Shown here piece by piece: positions 1 through 6,384 of a DNA stretch of 7,874 bases. The position numbers and the translations under genes are program-made. The DNA is from Rhodospirillaceae bacterium. Lineage in GTDB: Bacteria; Pseudomonadota; Alphaproteobacteria; Thalassobaculales; Thalassobaculaceae. Below the pieces are notes generated by a model. The model was not told the origin of the DNA, ran no database searches, and worked only from the letters and a program-made list of their open reading frames with translations. Numbering within the stretch: the stretch's first letter is position 1; each line of letters begins with the position of its first letter. The DNA lies in the NCBI GenBank assembly GCA_002730675.1, contig PCAV01000019.1:1-7874 (forward strand), given 5' to 3'.

Positions 1-39
1 TTTTAACTGTTAATAGTATCTTTTAATGACAATAAATAA

Positions 40-506
40 CAAGACAACAATGGGCCCGCTACACTAGGAACCCTTATTTTACCACGTGACCTTAATAAAT
101 TTTTTGAGATAGCAGACGATAGAGATCAGTACCTACCTGTGTCAACTTCTATTGGCAGTGATCCTATGGGCTTTTTGGAAAGCCAAGCCATCTCACCCCT
201 CAATACCGACGAATTAGGTGTGGCCGGGGGTTTATTAAACAACCCTTTGGATGTTGTTAAATGTACTACCAATGATGTTCGTGTTACAGCATCTAGTGAA
301 ATAATTATCGAAGTCAGGCTTTGTCTGACACGATTATTGTGGGAGGAGCACTAGGATCAAAACTTGATCCCTCCGGGAAGGATGGGTTGGTTGACAAAAT
401 GGGTCTGGATGCAACAAAACTACTTGAAAGTGAGCCGCTTCGCTACACGGTCGTAAATATTCCTGGCGAAGAGGAAGAAGGGCTTGTTGGACAATGGGTG
501 AATTAG
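40..506 (+). pseudogene. UbiD-family decarboxylase, internally deleted and frameshifted remnant
   Basis: Two pieces of one UbiD-type (prenylated-FMN dependent) decarboxylase are visible. The first runs in frame from 40 to about 310 (closed upstream by TAA at 37-39). It carries the family's central pattern: PV-STSIGSDP, then TDELGVAGGLL, then the VKC-T-D-V stretch and an EIIIE end. The second is one frame over, from about 318 to 506. It carries the typical C-terminal pattern SDTIIVGGALGSKLDPSG followed by KMGLDATK, ending at TAG 504-506. In intact members, roughly 450 residues long, these pieces are separated by well over 100 residues, so an internal segment is missing and the join at about 309-320 also changes frame. 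The N-terminal third is absent; positions 1-39 are AT-rich with stops. The frame after TAG 506 stays open for 25 more codons to TAG 582. Family membership is clear to me; the substrate is unknown. No functional product is expected. Confidence 0.8.
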
Positions 507-946
507 AGTGAATTGGAAACGGCTCGGAATCACCTTCCCGACGTGTCCAAGTTTGATATCAATTTATTATTTATGAGTCTTTAGGCAGGGCGCGAGAGCA
601 CTATCGCTTAGCGTTATTCGCATTTTTAATCTTCATAAAAGCGATCTAAACATCAAAAATTTTCGTGTTGTGGCACCGTTACGCTATTTAAACTAATCTT
701 TTTGATAGAAATGTTTATTTAGGTATCACAAAGTGTACGGGCATACCGCATAAGTGCGGCTAGCCTCCTGCAAGCCTTCTAATGATGCTTATAATTGTCG
801 TGGTACTCCCACTAACATTCTAGACTGAGAACGATTAACTTACATATACCCCATGGAACGGCAGACTAATACCTTAATGGAAAACCCGACAAGCTACCTA
901 CAAAAAGTCCGGGTATATTGAAAGTTATGAGAAAAAAAAACGAGCG

Positions 947-976
947 TTGCACGTTTCCAAGTTAAAAGGCTATTCT
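947..976 (+). promoter_or_regulatory. Candidate sigma-70-type promoter for the aroQ-accB-accC-aat run
   Basis: TTGCAC at 947-952 (5 of 6 matches to TTGACA allowing one change) is followed after 18 nt by TATTCT at 971-976 (4 of 6 matches to TATAAT). Transcription would begin near 983, giving a leader of about 45 nt before the aroQ start. It is the best-spaced pair just upstream of the first gene of the run. In AT-rich DNA such pairs also arise by chance. Confidence 0.35.
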
Positions 977-1015
977 AGCTAAAATTTAGGTAACATTGCT
1001 AAGTCAATTTTTTAA

Positions 1016-1020
1016 AGAGG
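1016..1020 (+). promoter_or_regulatory. Ribosome binding site that fixes the aroQ start
   Basis: AGAGG lies 8 nt before the GTG at 1029. The longer in-frame alternative, TTG at 996, has no purine-rich site before it and would add 11 residues that the family does not have. Confidence 0.6.
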
Positions 1021-1028
1021 TATCCGCC

Positions 1029-1481
1029 GTGTCTGAGTCACCTGAAATACTGATACTGAATGGCCCAAACCTAAACATGCTTGGCGTTCGTGAACCAGAT
1101 ATATACGGTAATGAGACACTTGCTGATATAGAAGAGTTGTGCAACCAACGTGCTATTTCACTTGGCTTGACAGTGAATTTTAAACAATCCAATCTCGAAG
1201 GTGAAATTGTAACCGACATTCAAAGCGCAAGAGGAGTGGCAGCTGGGATCATAATTAATGGGGCCGGATACACCCATACATCTGTTGCTATATTCGATGC
1301 CCTAAAAATTTCTGAATTACCAGTAATCGAACTTCATTTATCAAACATCCATGCAAGGGAAGCATTTCGGCATCATTCCTATATTGCGAAAGTCGCAACC
1401 GGCATAATTTGCGGTTTTGGTGCCCACAGTTATGTTCTAGCAATTGACGCAATGGCGCGACTCATTGAATGTGCAGATTGA
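1029..1481 (+). CDS. aroQ: Type II 3-dehydroquinate dehydratase
   Basis: Cytosolic enzyme of the shikimate pathway that removes water from 3-dehydroquinate to give 3-dehydroshikimate; the type II fold works as a dodecamer. From the GTG start the protein is 150 residues, the usual family length. The N-terminal signature [20 protein letters not shown] (residues 8-27) contains the lid Arg21 and the catalytic Tyr26. The substrate-binding block follows with Asn77 in NGAGYTHTS (77-85), then His103 in ELHLSN and Arg110 in the [10 protein letters not shown] block (109-117), all expected active-site positions. It is the first gene of the run, and accB starts 24 nt downstream. This neighbourhood is common in alphaproteobacteria although the two pathways are unrelated. 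Nothing is truncated or missing. The assignment is secure. The only doubt is the start, settled by the AGAGG site and family length. Confidence 0.95.
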   Translation: MSESPEILILNGPNLNMLGVREPDIYGNETLADIEELCNQRAISLGLTVNFKQSNLEGEIVTDIQSARGVAAGIIINGAGYTHTSVAIFDALKISELPVIELHLSNIHAREAFRHHSYIAKVATGIICGFGAHSYVLAIDAMARLIECAD

Positions 1482-1505
1482 TGGTATTTATTTTCGGAGA
1501 AACAA

Positions 1506-1955
1506 GTGTCACACGAGGTAGATAGCGATCTTGTACGCCGACTTGCCGCACTCTTAGAGGAAACAGGTCTTGGTGAATTAGAGTACGCCACAAATGATTG
1601 GAAAATACGATTAGCTCGCCCAACAACATCAGCTCTTCTAGAAACGAACATGAATATACCTGTAACGACCACGCATGCTCCCATGCCTAATACAGAAGAA
1701 TTAAATCCTGAGCACCAAGATGATCAAATTTTAAAGTCACCGATGGTTGGGACAGCATATTTGACGCCAGACCCCTCTTCATCTCCTTTCGTCAATATAG
1801 GGGACAGGGTTGAACAAGGTGATACAGTTATGATTATTGAGGCTATGAAAGTAATGAACCCTATCTTAGCCCATAGGTCAGGTGTGGTAACAGAAATTCT
1901 TGTCAAAGCCAGCGAACCCGTTGAATTTAACCAAGGGCTGTTGATAATAGAATGA
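1506..1955 (+). CDS. accB: Biotin carboxyl carrier protein of acetyl-CoA carboxylase
   Basis: Small carrier that holds biotin covalently and moves the carboxyl group between AccC and the AccAD carboxyltransferase in the first committed step of fatty acid synthesis. At 149 residues it has the normal length. The N-terminal region (about 1-40) is the conserved helical segment thought to contact AccC. Residues about 41-73 form a linker, shorter and less Pro/Ala-rich than in many relatives. The biotinyl domain (about 74-149) holds the EAMKVMN motif with the biotin-accepting Lys115, and a 'thumb' insert TPDPSSSPFV (87-96) typical of the AccB type rather than other biotinyl domains. The start is GTG with GGAGA at 1496-1500, 5 nt upstream. 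It sits between aroQ and accC on the same strand, and the pairing with accC confirms the role. Confidence 0.95.
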   Translation: MSHEVDSDLVRRLAALLEETGLGELEYATNDWKIRLARPTTSALLETNMNIPVTTTHAPMPNTEELNPEHQDDQILKSPMVGTAYLTPDPSSSPFVNIGDRVEQGDTVMIIEAMKVMNPILAHRSGVVTEILVKASEPVEFNQGLLIIE

Positions 1956-1997
1956 CATTTTTAAACAGTTTTAACGACACGACAATTATGACTAATG

Positions 1998-3338
1998 ATG
2001 TTTAAGAAAATTGTTATCGCTAATAGAGGTGACGTTGCCATTAGAGTTCAACGCGCATGCCGTGAAATGGGAATACAAACGGTAGCCGTCCACTCCACCG
2101 CCGACTCGTCAGCAATGCATGTCAGACTAGCTGACGAAAGCGTATGCATCGGTCCGCCAGCTTCGAAAGAGAGTTATTTAAATATCCCAGCGATCTTATC
2201 GGCTGCAGCCATATCAGGCGCAGATGCTATTCATCCCGGCGTCGGCTTTCTCTCCGAGAATCCCTCGTTTGCTCAAATTGTTCAAGACCATGGCCTCACG
2301 TTTATTGGCCCCAAACCAGAACATATAAAGGTGATGGGAGATAAGATCGAAGCAAAAAAAATGGCTCTTCAGCTTGGCATACCCTGCGTTCCTGGATCAG
2401 ATGGCGCAATAACCACCAAAGAGGAAGCTGTTTTGGTAGCTAAAGACATCGGCTTCCCGGTTATTGTCAAAGCGGCCGCCGGAGGTGGGGGAAAAGGAAT
2501 GCAGATCGCTTTTTCGGAGACTGAGCTATCAAATGCTATCCAGTTGGCTCAATCAGAAGCTGAAGCCGCATTTGGATCGGGCGAGGTGTATATTGAACGC
2601 TATCTTGCGAACCCGCGTCATATCGAGATCCAAATTGTTGGTGATAAATTTGGTAATGTATTGCATCTAGGAGAACGAGATTGTTCGCTTCAACGGCGAC
2701 ATCAAAAAATATTGGAGGAAACACCTTCTCCTGCACTCACCAAAAAGGTTCGGGAGAATATTGGCAATTTAGCTGCATCTGCTATGAAAAAATTTGGCTA
2801 TGAAAGCTTGGGAACGATAGAGTTTTTGCATGAAAACGGTGAGTTTTACTTCATAGAAATGAATACACGTTTACAGGTAGAACATCCCATTACAGAAATG
2901 GTTACCGGCTTTGACCTTGTAAAGACGCAAATTGAAATTAGTGCAGGAAAACCACTTAAAATTCGACAAAATGAGGTGAATATAAATGGGCATTCTATAG
3001 AATGTCGAATTAATGCGGAGGATCCCGACAACTTTATGCCGTCTCCTGGCAAGATAACTGATTACCACCCGCCAGGCGGTTTAGGCGTCAGGATAGATTC
3101 AGGGATCTATTCTGGCTATGAAATCCCCCCCTATTACGACAGCCTAGTCTCGAAGTTAATAGTACATGGTCAGAGCAGGAAACAATGCCTTGCTAGACTA
3201 CGGAGAGCTTTGGATGAATTTGTAATTGGCAATATTAAAACCACGATCTCTTTACATAAAAGGCTGCTCGATAGTAAGAATTTTGTTGAGGGTGACTATG
3301 ATATCCACTGGCTTGAGGACCACTTTTTAAAGCCGTGA
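1998..3338 (+). CDS. accC: Biotin carboxylase subunit of acetyl-CoA carboxylase
   Basis: Carboxylates the biotin on AccB using ATP and bicarbonate. From ATG 1998 it has 446 residues, against about 449 in E. coli. The three expected parts are present: the N-terminal fold with FKKIVIANRG (2-11), the ATP-grasp domain with Lys115/116-region, Lys158 and the glycine loop AGGGGKG (161-167), and the C-terminal domain. Catalytic positions are intact: His208 and Glu210, Lys237 in QRRHQK, Glu275, Glu287, Asn289, Arg291, Gln293-Val294-Glu295 in MNTRLQVEHP, and Arg337 in ECRINAEDP. One oddity is HPGVGFLSEN (79-88), where the family nearly always has Tyr at the position of Val82. Two ATG codons lie in tandem (1995 and 1998); the second gives the familiar MFKK start, but the first cannot be excluded. 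No clear Shine-Dalgarno site precedes it, so translation may depend on coupling to accB 42 nt upstream. Confidence 0.95.
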   Translation: MFKKIVIANRGDVAIRVQRACREMGIQTVAVHSTADSSAMHVRLADESVCIGPPASKESYLNIPAILSAAAISGADAIHPGVGFLSENPSFAQIVQDHGLTFIGPKPEHIKVMGDKIEAKKMALQLGIPCVPGSDGAITTKEEAVLVAKDIGFPVIVKAAAGGGGKGMQIAFSETELSNAIQLAQSEAEAAFGSGEVYIERYLANPRHIEIQIVGDKFGNVLHLGERDCSLQRRHQKILEETPSPALTKKVRENIGNLAASAMKKFGYESLGTIEFLHENGEFYFIEMNTRLQVEHPITEMVTGFDLVKTQIEISAGKPLKIRQNEVNINGHSIECRINAEDPDNFMPSPGKITDYHPPGGLGVRIDSGIYSGYEIPPYYDSLVSKLIVHGQSRKQCLARLRRALDEFVIGNIKTTISLHKRLLDSKNFVEGDYDIHWLEDHFLKP

Positions 3339-3365
3339 ACGTGGTCAAAGTAGTAATATTGCTTA

Positions 3366-4019
3366 ATGACAAAAATAACTCCAAATTTATTAATTGAAGC
3401 TTATAAAGTTGGCGCCTTTCCTATGGCAAACAACTATGATGACCCAAAAATCGAATTTTTTAATCCAGACCCAAGAGGAATAATTCCGCTTGAAACCTTC
3501 CATATACCCCGAAGTCTTCGAAAACTTATTAAAAAAGGTATTTTTAAAGTTACCTACAATGCTGCTTTTTCCAGCATACTCGAGGGTTGTTCACAAGTAT
3601 CGAGAAATCGGCCGACGACATGGATTAACCACGAAATAAAAACTTTATATAAGCAACTATTTGATTTGGGGTACTGCCACAGCATTGAAATTTGGTGCGA
3701 AGAAAACATTGTTGGTGGCCTTTATGGTGTATCAATCGGCGGAGCATTTTTTGGCGAAAGCATGTTCTCCTTGAAACCAAATGCAAGCAAAATTGCACTG
3801 GTGCATCTCGTCGCTTCTCTAAAACAGGAGGGATTTGTATTATTAGATAGTCAATTCACAAATAAACACCTCGCTCAATTTGGAGCGATTGATATTTCGC
3901 GGGAAAATTATAAAAAACGCCTTCGCTTCGCCATTAATCTAGAAGCAAGATTTCCTGCGCGATCTCCTGAGCTAAATTACGTTTTAGAACCAGAACATTT
4001 TAAAACCCAGACATCATAA
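3366..4019 (+). CDS. aat: Leucyl/phenylalanyl-tRNA-protein transferase
   Basis: Transfers Leu or Phe from charged tRNA to the N-terminus of proteins that begin with Arg or Lys, making them substrates of the ClpS/ClpAP N-end-rule pathway in the cytosol. The 217 residues cover the whole family. Visible blocks are YKVGAFPMA (13-21) with the acidic NNYDDP insert seen in alphaproteobacterial versions, NPDPRGIIPL (33-42), IPRSLRK (47-53), TTWI (84-87), GYCHSIEIW (102-110), VGGLYGVSIGGAFFGESMFS (116-135) and the GFVLLDSQF block (156-164). The GESMFS loop and Asp161-x-Gln163 are the conserved catalytic-site elements. It begins 27 nt after accC without a good ribosome binding site, so it is probably the last gene of the aroQ operon. 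Its last 43 nt (3977-4019) overlap the 3' end of the DUF2155 gene on the opposite strand. Confidence 0.94.
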   Translation: MTKITPNLLIEAYKVGAFPMANNYDDPKIEFFNPDPRGIIPLETFHIPRSLRKLIKKGIFKVTYNAAFSSILEGCSQVSRNRPTTWINHEIKTLYKQLFDLGYCHSIEIWCEENIVGGLYGVSIGGAFFGESMFSLKPNASKIALVHLVASLKQEGFVLLDSQFTNKHLAQFGAIDISRENYKKRLRFAINLEARFPARSPELNYVLEPEHFKTQTS

Positions 4020-4441
4020 ACCGGGTGCTCCAAACTATTAAGTGTTGGGCTAGAGGCAAACATCCAACCAGCAAACAAGTCTGTTGGCTCTTCGCCAATT
4101 TTTTTATCAAGAACTTCAACATAGGCGACACTTTCCGGCGGCTCTGTCGGGGGTCTTTTTCTGCAGGCTCGCACTTTGATAATTAACGTTCCAAATGTGC
4201 CGCGCTCATTGATATCCAATTCAAATGTAGAAACTCTGGCTGTTGTTTTATCTAAACCCTGAAGAACTGCTTTATTGGTGTCTATAAATAGTCCTGTGTA
4301 ACTAGAATCACTTTGGCCATAAACATAATTTATCCATAATATTTTGCTCAAGAAAAAGGTAGCGAGTTTAAGGATCAAATGTTTACTTGCTGGTCTCTTA
4401 GATGTTCTGTAGTGGGTCGGGTCATTTAGCTTTAAATTCAT
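3977..4441 (-). CDS. DUF2155 family secreted envelope protein
   Basis: Member of a small alphaproteobacterial family of unknown biochemical function. The 154 residues start with about 20 polar residues, then a hydrophobic stretch (about 21-40) ending YVYG-QS, which looks like a signal peptide cleaved near residue 42. The mature part has the family pattern: LDKTTARVSTFE (63-74), GTFGTLIIKVRACRKRPP (81-98), AGWMFASSPTLNSLEHPVYD (124-143) and a final VWVLKC. Cys93 and Cys149 are both conserved and could form a disulfide in the periplasm. The start ATG lies inside the end of the mlaD-type gene (20-nt overlap), suggesting coupled translation. A TTG at 4378-4376 (residue 22) would give a signal peptide without the long polar leader, so the start is not certain. 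The gene ends inside aat. The neighbour suggests a role in the envelope, which is inference only. Confidence 0.88.
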   Translation of the reverse strand: MNLKLNDPTHYRTSKRPASKHLILKLATFFLSKILWINYVYGQSDSSYTGLFIDTNKAVLQGLDKTTARVSTFELDINERGTFGTLIIKVRACRKRPPTEPPESVAYVEVLDKKIGEEPTDLFAGWMFASSPTLNSLEHPVYDVWVLKCSGSKT

Positions 4442-4889
4442 CTTTATCCGCTACCCCGGAAAACATGAATTTCCCAAGCAACTGAAGCATGTCTACAGCA
4501 TCTTGAGTAAACTCAATTTCATCATTTGGTTCAAGATTCCCGTCCATCCCTCCCGGGACAATTTCGACGAAACTTCCGCCCAAAAGACCTTCGCTTCCAA
4601 TCGTCACCGCCGTATCCAACGGAAAGTTATATTTACTATCAATGTCTAACGAAATCCGGGCTTTGAAAGTCTCAGGATTCAGAGAAAGTTCCGTTACTTT
4701 TCCTACAGAAATGCCACCAACCTTCACATCACTGCCCGTTTTTATGGAACCTACATGATTAAATTCGGCAAAGAGCAAGTATCCCGTTTTTTTTCCGTAA
4801 TCAGTAACGTTATAAGCAAACGTTGCAAATATTATCGCTATCACAATCACGAGAGCACCCACAATTGTCTCAAGAGATCCACGTCGCAT
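4422..4889 (-). CDS. mlaD: MlaD-type MCE-domain lipid transport protein
   Basis: Substrate-binding component of the Mla ABC system that moves phospholipids between the inner and outer membranes; it sits in the inner membrane with its MCE domain in the periplasm. The 155 residues begin with MRRGSLETIVGALV, and an N-terminal membrane helix spans about 8-28. One MCE domain covers about 37-115, with the GS-VKVGGISVGKV segment (52-65) and the SEGLLGGSFVEIVPGG segment (99-114). A C-terminal tail of about 40 residues follows, including a helix near 130-145 that in MlaD proteins lines the central channel. The partners mlaE and mlaF are not in the window, so this is a detached mlaD as often seen in alphaproteobacteria. 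No clear Shine-Dalgarno site precedes ATG 4889. It is followed by, and overlaps, the DUF2155 gene. The symbol rests on size and single MCE domain. Confidence 0.88.
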   Translation of the reverse strand: MRRGSLETIVGALVIVIAIIFATFAYNVTDYGKKTGYLLFAEFNHVGSIKTGSDVKVGGISVGKVTELSLNPETFKARISLDIDSKYNFPLDTAVTIGSEGLLGGSFVEIVPGGMDGNLEPNDEIEFTQDAVDMLQLLGKFMFSGVADKDEFKAK

Positions 4890-5122
4890 AAACTAAAGCC
4901 CCAATATTTCAACTTTTTTCAATATATTCTCACTGCAGGCAGACGTCTCTCAAGACTGAAACCCTTTTTTGACTTAGGACGGCTGGCAGGACCGATAATC
5001 ATATGTAAAAATGTGTGCCGATGTCCATTTACGAACCCATTTTGTATTTTATGCTCGAATGCAATATGCCACTGAGAGTATAATACGTCCAGACGCGGGA
5101 AACAACATAAGGCAAAAAGGCC
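4890..5122. other. Divergent spacer between mlaD and the DMT permease
   Basis: This stretch must hold the promoters of both flanking genes. On the - strand a frame stays open from 5134 to 4919 (71 codons) with no confident family match. It contains a W-H-x4-H pattern and a later H...A-S-R-P pattern that distantly recall the NDUFA12 family, whose gene I recall being usual next to mlaD in alphaproteobacteria. The resemblance is too weak to annotate as a gene or pseudogene. Confidence 0.4.
5079..5084 (+). promoter_or_regulatory. Candidate -10 element for the DMT permease
   Basis: A perfect TATAAT, 38 nt before the TTG start. The -35 region is poor: the best placed hexamer is TCGAAT at 5055-5060 with an 18-nt spacer. 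Transcription would start near 5091. The element is nearly symmetrical, so TATTAT on the other strand (5085-5080) could equally serve mlaD. Confidence 0.35.
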
Positions 5123-6001
5123 TTGAAGCAGCATTTAAGTAGTTCAAATTTTGTTTCTGGATTAATATTCATAATTATATCCGCAACAGCCTTCGGTTCT
5201 GCGCCAACCTTCGCAAAACTAGCATTCGACAACTCTATAACACCAATCTCACTTCAAGGTTATCGCTTTTTAATCACGTTTGTCATTATTTCTATTGCAA
5301 CAATTGTTACCAAGCAAATTACAAGACCGACCCCCGCACACTTGCCGCGTTTGTTAATGCTAGCTATTTCAACTGGACTTTCCTCGCTTTGTTATATGAC
5401 TTCCGTGAAGCATATTCCTGTAGCGGTAGCCAGCTTAACCTTTTTCACATTTCCACTCGTGGTTGCTCCTATTTCCCACTTGATGAAAATTGATAAATTA
5501 ACCCAGATTAAAGTGTTAGCCATTATGATTGCTTTCTGCGGTCTATGCATACTGCTTGGAACGACATATAACCTGCAATGGATTGGTTTTTCTATGGCAT
5601 TTGCCGCCGGTTTGTTTGTTGCCACCTCGTTTATTGTTTCAAAACCACTTACAGAGGACTTATCTCCCTTAACTATGGCAGTTTTCTCAACCGGGTTACC
5701 CTGTTTCGTTTTCGCCGTGTCGACCATCCTAAGTGGTGACCTCACTCATCCCCAAAATATTTCGGGCAGTGTAGGTTTGGTTGCAAATTCTATATGCCAT
5801 GCTATTGGTCTTACATGCTGCTATGCAGCAATCGCACGACTTGGTCCGACAAGAACGGCTGTGACGATGAATATAGAACCCCTTATTAGTGTGTTAGCCG
5901 CCTACTTGGTTTTAGGACAGAAAATAACGATTCTCCAGTCGTTAGGAATTATTGGCGTGGTCTCGGGTATAGTTTTAATGAGTTATACACGAAGAGATTA
6001 A
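5123..6001 (+). CDS. DMT superfamily permease with two EamA domains
   Basis: Inner-membrane transporter of the drug/metabolite (10 TMS) superfamily, likely an exporter of a small metabolite; the substrate cannot be read from the sequence. The 292 residues show ten hydrophobic segments near 11-35, 46-64, 76-95, 98-118, 129-147, 152-173, 182-204, 216-238, 243-264 and 269-287, arranged as two EamA repeats (about 11-147 and 152-287). The second repeat ends with the usual YAAIARLGPTRTA (234-246), then NIEPLISVLAAYLVLGQKIT (250-269). The start is TTG, the only ordinary start codon available between the in-frame stop at 5108-5110 and the first helix. AAAAGG at 5115-5120 lies only 2 nt before it, so initiation may be weak. 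It is transcribed alone, divergent from mlaD and followed by a long spacer before nrdJ. Confidence 0.88.
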   Translation: MKQHLSSSNFVSGLIFIIISATAFGSAPTFAKLAFDNSITPISLQGYRFLITFVIISIATIVTKQITRPTPAHLPRLLMLAISTGLSSLCYMTSVKHIPVAVASLTFFTFPLVVAPISHLMKIDKLTQIKVLAIMIAFCGLCILLGTTYNLQWIGFSMAFAAGLFVATSFIVSKPLTEDLSPLTMAVFSTGLPCFVFAVSTILSGDLTHPQNISGSVGLVANSICHAIGLTCCYAAIARLGPTRTAVTMNIEPLISVLAAYLVLGQKITILQSLGIIGVVSGIVLMSYTRRD

Positions 6002-6384
6002 GCCAAGAGTTTTGTTGATAGCAGTACCATATCTTGTAAAAGAAATATTATTACCCACAAAATGTATTGCCATATTATGATTTCATTGGCAGAATGGAGA
6101 TTCTGGGCGTTCGGAGTATTGCTAATAGTCTTCGGTAAGAGCAAAGACCTTTAAACGATGACACAAAGTAATAACACAGCATCCAATAAAGTTTGTTAAG
6201 ACAAAAGCGAGTAAACATCATAAAGCCTTGATCAGATAACGAAGATGTCAAAGAATTGATAAAAGAAACAGATTTAAATATCAAATAACGGTCAAGTAAA
6301 AGTAACAATAAGGCAGGGGCTAAAAAAATGTTGCCTCGATAGAAAACGGAATCGAAATAGATAGTTGGAATGGAGAAAATTTAG
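6002..6384. other. Gene-free leader region upstream of nrdJ
   Basis: No coding stretch is supported. A hydrophobic - strand frame at 6308-6075 has no recognisable motif. I looked for a cobalamin riboswitch, given the B12-dependent gene downstream, and did not see the conserved B12-box core. I also did not see a NrdR-box palindrome pair. Two weak elements can be noted: TTGATA at 6256-6261 and TATCAA at 6279-6284, spaced 17 nt, could be a poor promoter and are also an inverted repeat of each other. AGGCA (6311-6315) and TGCCT (6332-6336) could form a small hairpin in the leader. No intrinsic terminator is seen after the DMT gene. Confidence 0.45.

Larger units (their letters stand above)
507..1028. 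other. Gene-free AT-rich spacer before aroQ
   Basis: I find no coding stretch with family resemblance here on either strand; all frames are broken by frequent stops. Small structures can be seen: a 7-bp inverted repeat ATCGCTT/AAGCGAT (603-609 and 639-645), a short hairpin CCGCA-taag-TGCGG (746-759), and an imperfect stem pairing ACCCGAC (884-890) with GTCCGGGT (907-914). None has the run of T expected of an intrinsic terminator on the + strand, and no tRNA-like cloverleaf is seen. The likeliest reading is decayed DNA continuous with the ubiD remnant, plus the promoter region of the aroQ operon at its right end. Confidence 0.5.

Noticed and set aside
321..506. Separate small gene from TTG 321
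   Set aside because: The peptide is the C-terminal end of a UbiD protein and belongs with the fragment just upstream in another frame, so it is part of one pseudogene.
746..759. Short hairpin CCGCA-taag-TGCGG as a terminator or RNA gene
   Set aside because: The 5-bp stem is too small and no run of T follows, and the surroundings do not fold into a tRNA-like form by eye.
996..1028. Longer aroQ start at TTG 996
   Set aside because: It adds 11 residues absent from the family and lacks a ribosome binding site, whereas GTG 1029 has AGAGG 8 nt upstream and gives the normal 150-residue protein.
5392..5745. 117-codon minus-strand frame inside the DMT permease
   Set aside because: It lies fully antisense to a well-supported membrane protein gene and shows no domain pattern.
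6075..6308. Hydrophobic 77-codon frame on the - strand
   Set aside because: It has no recognisable motif and no good start context, and the AT-rich spacer makes Leu/Phe/Ser-rich chance frames on this strand likely.
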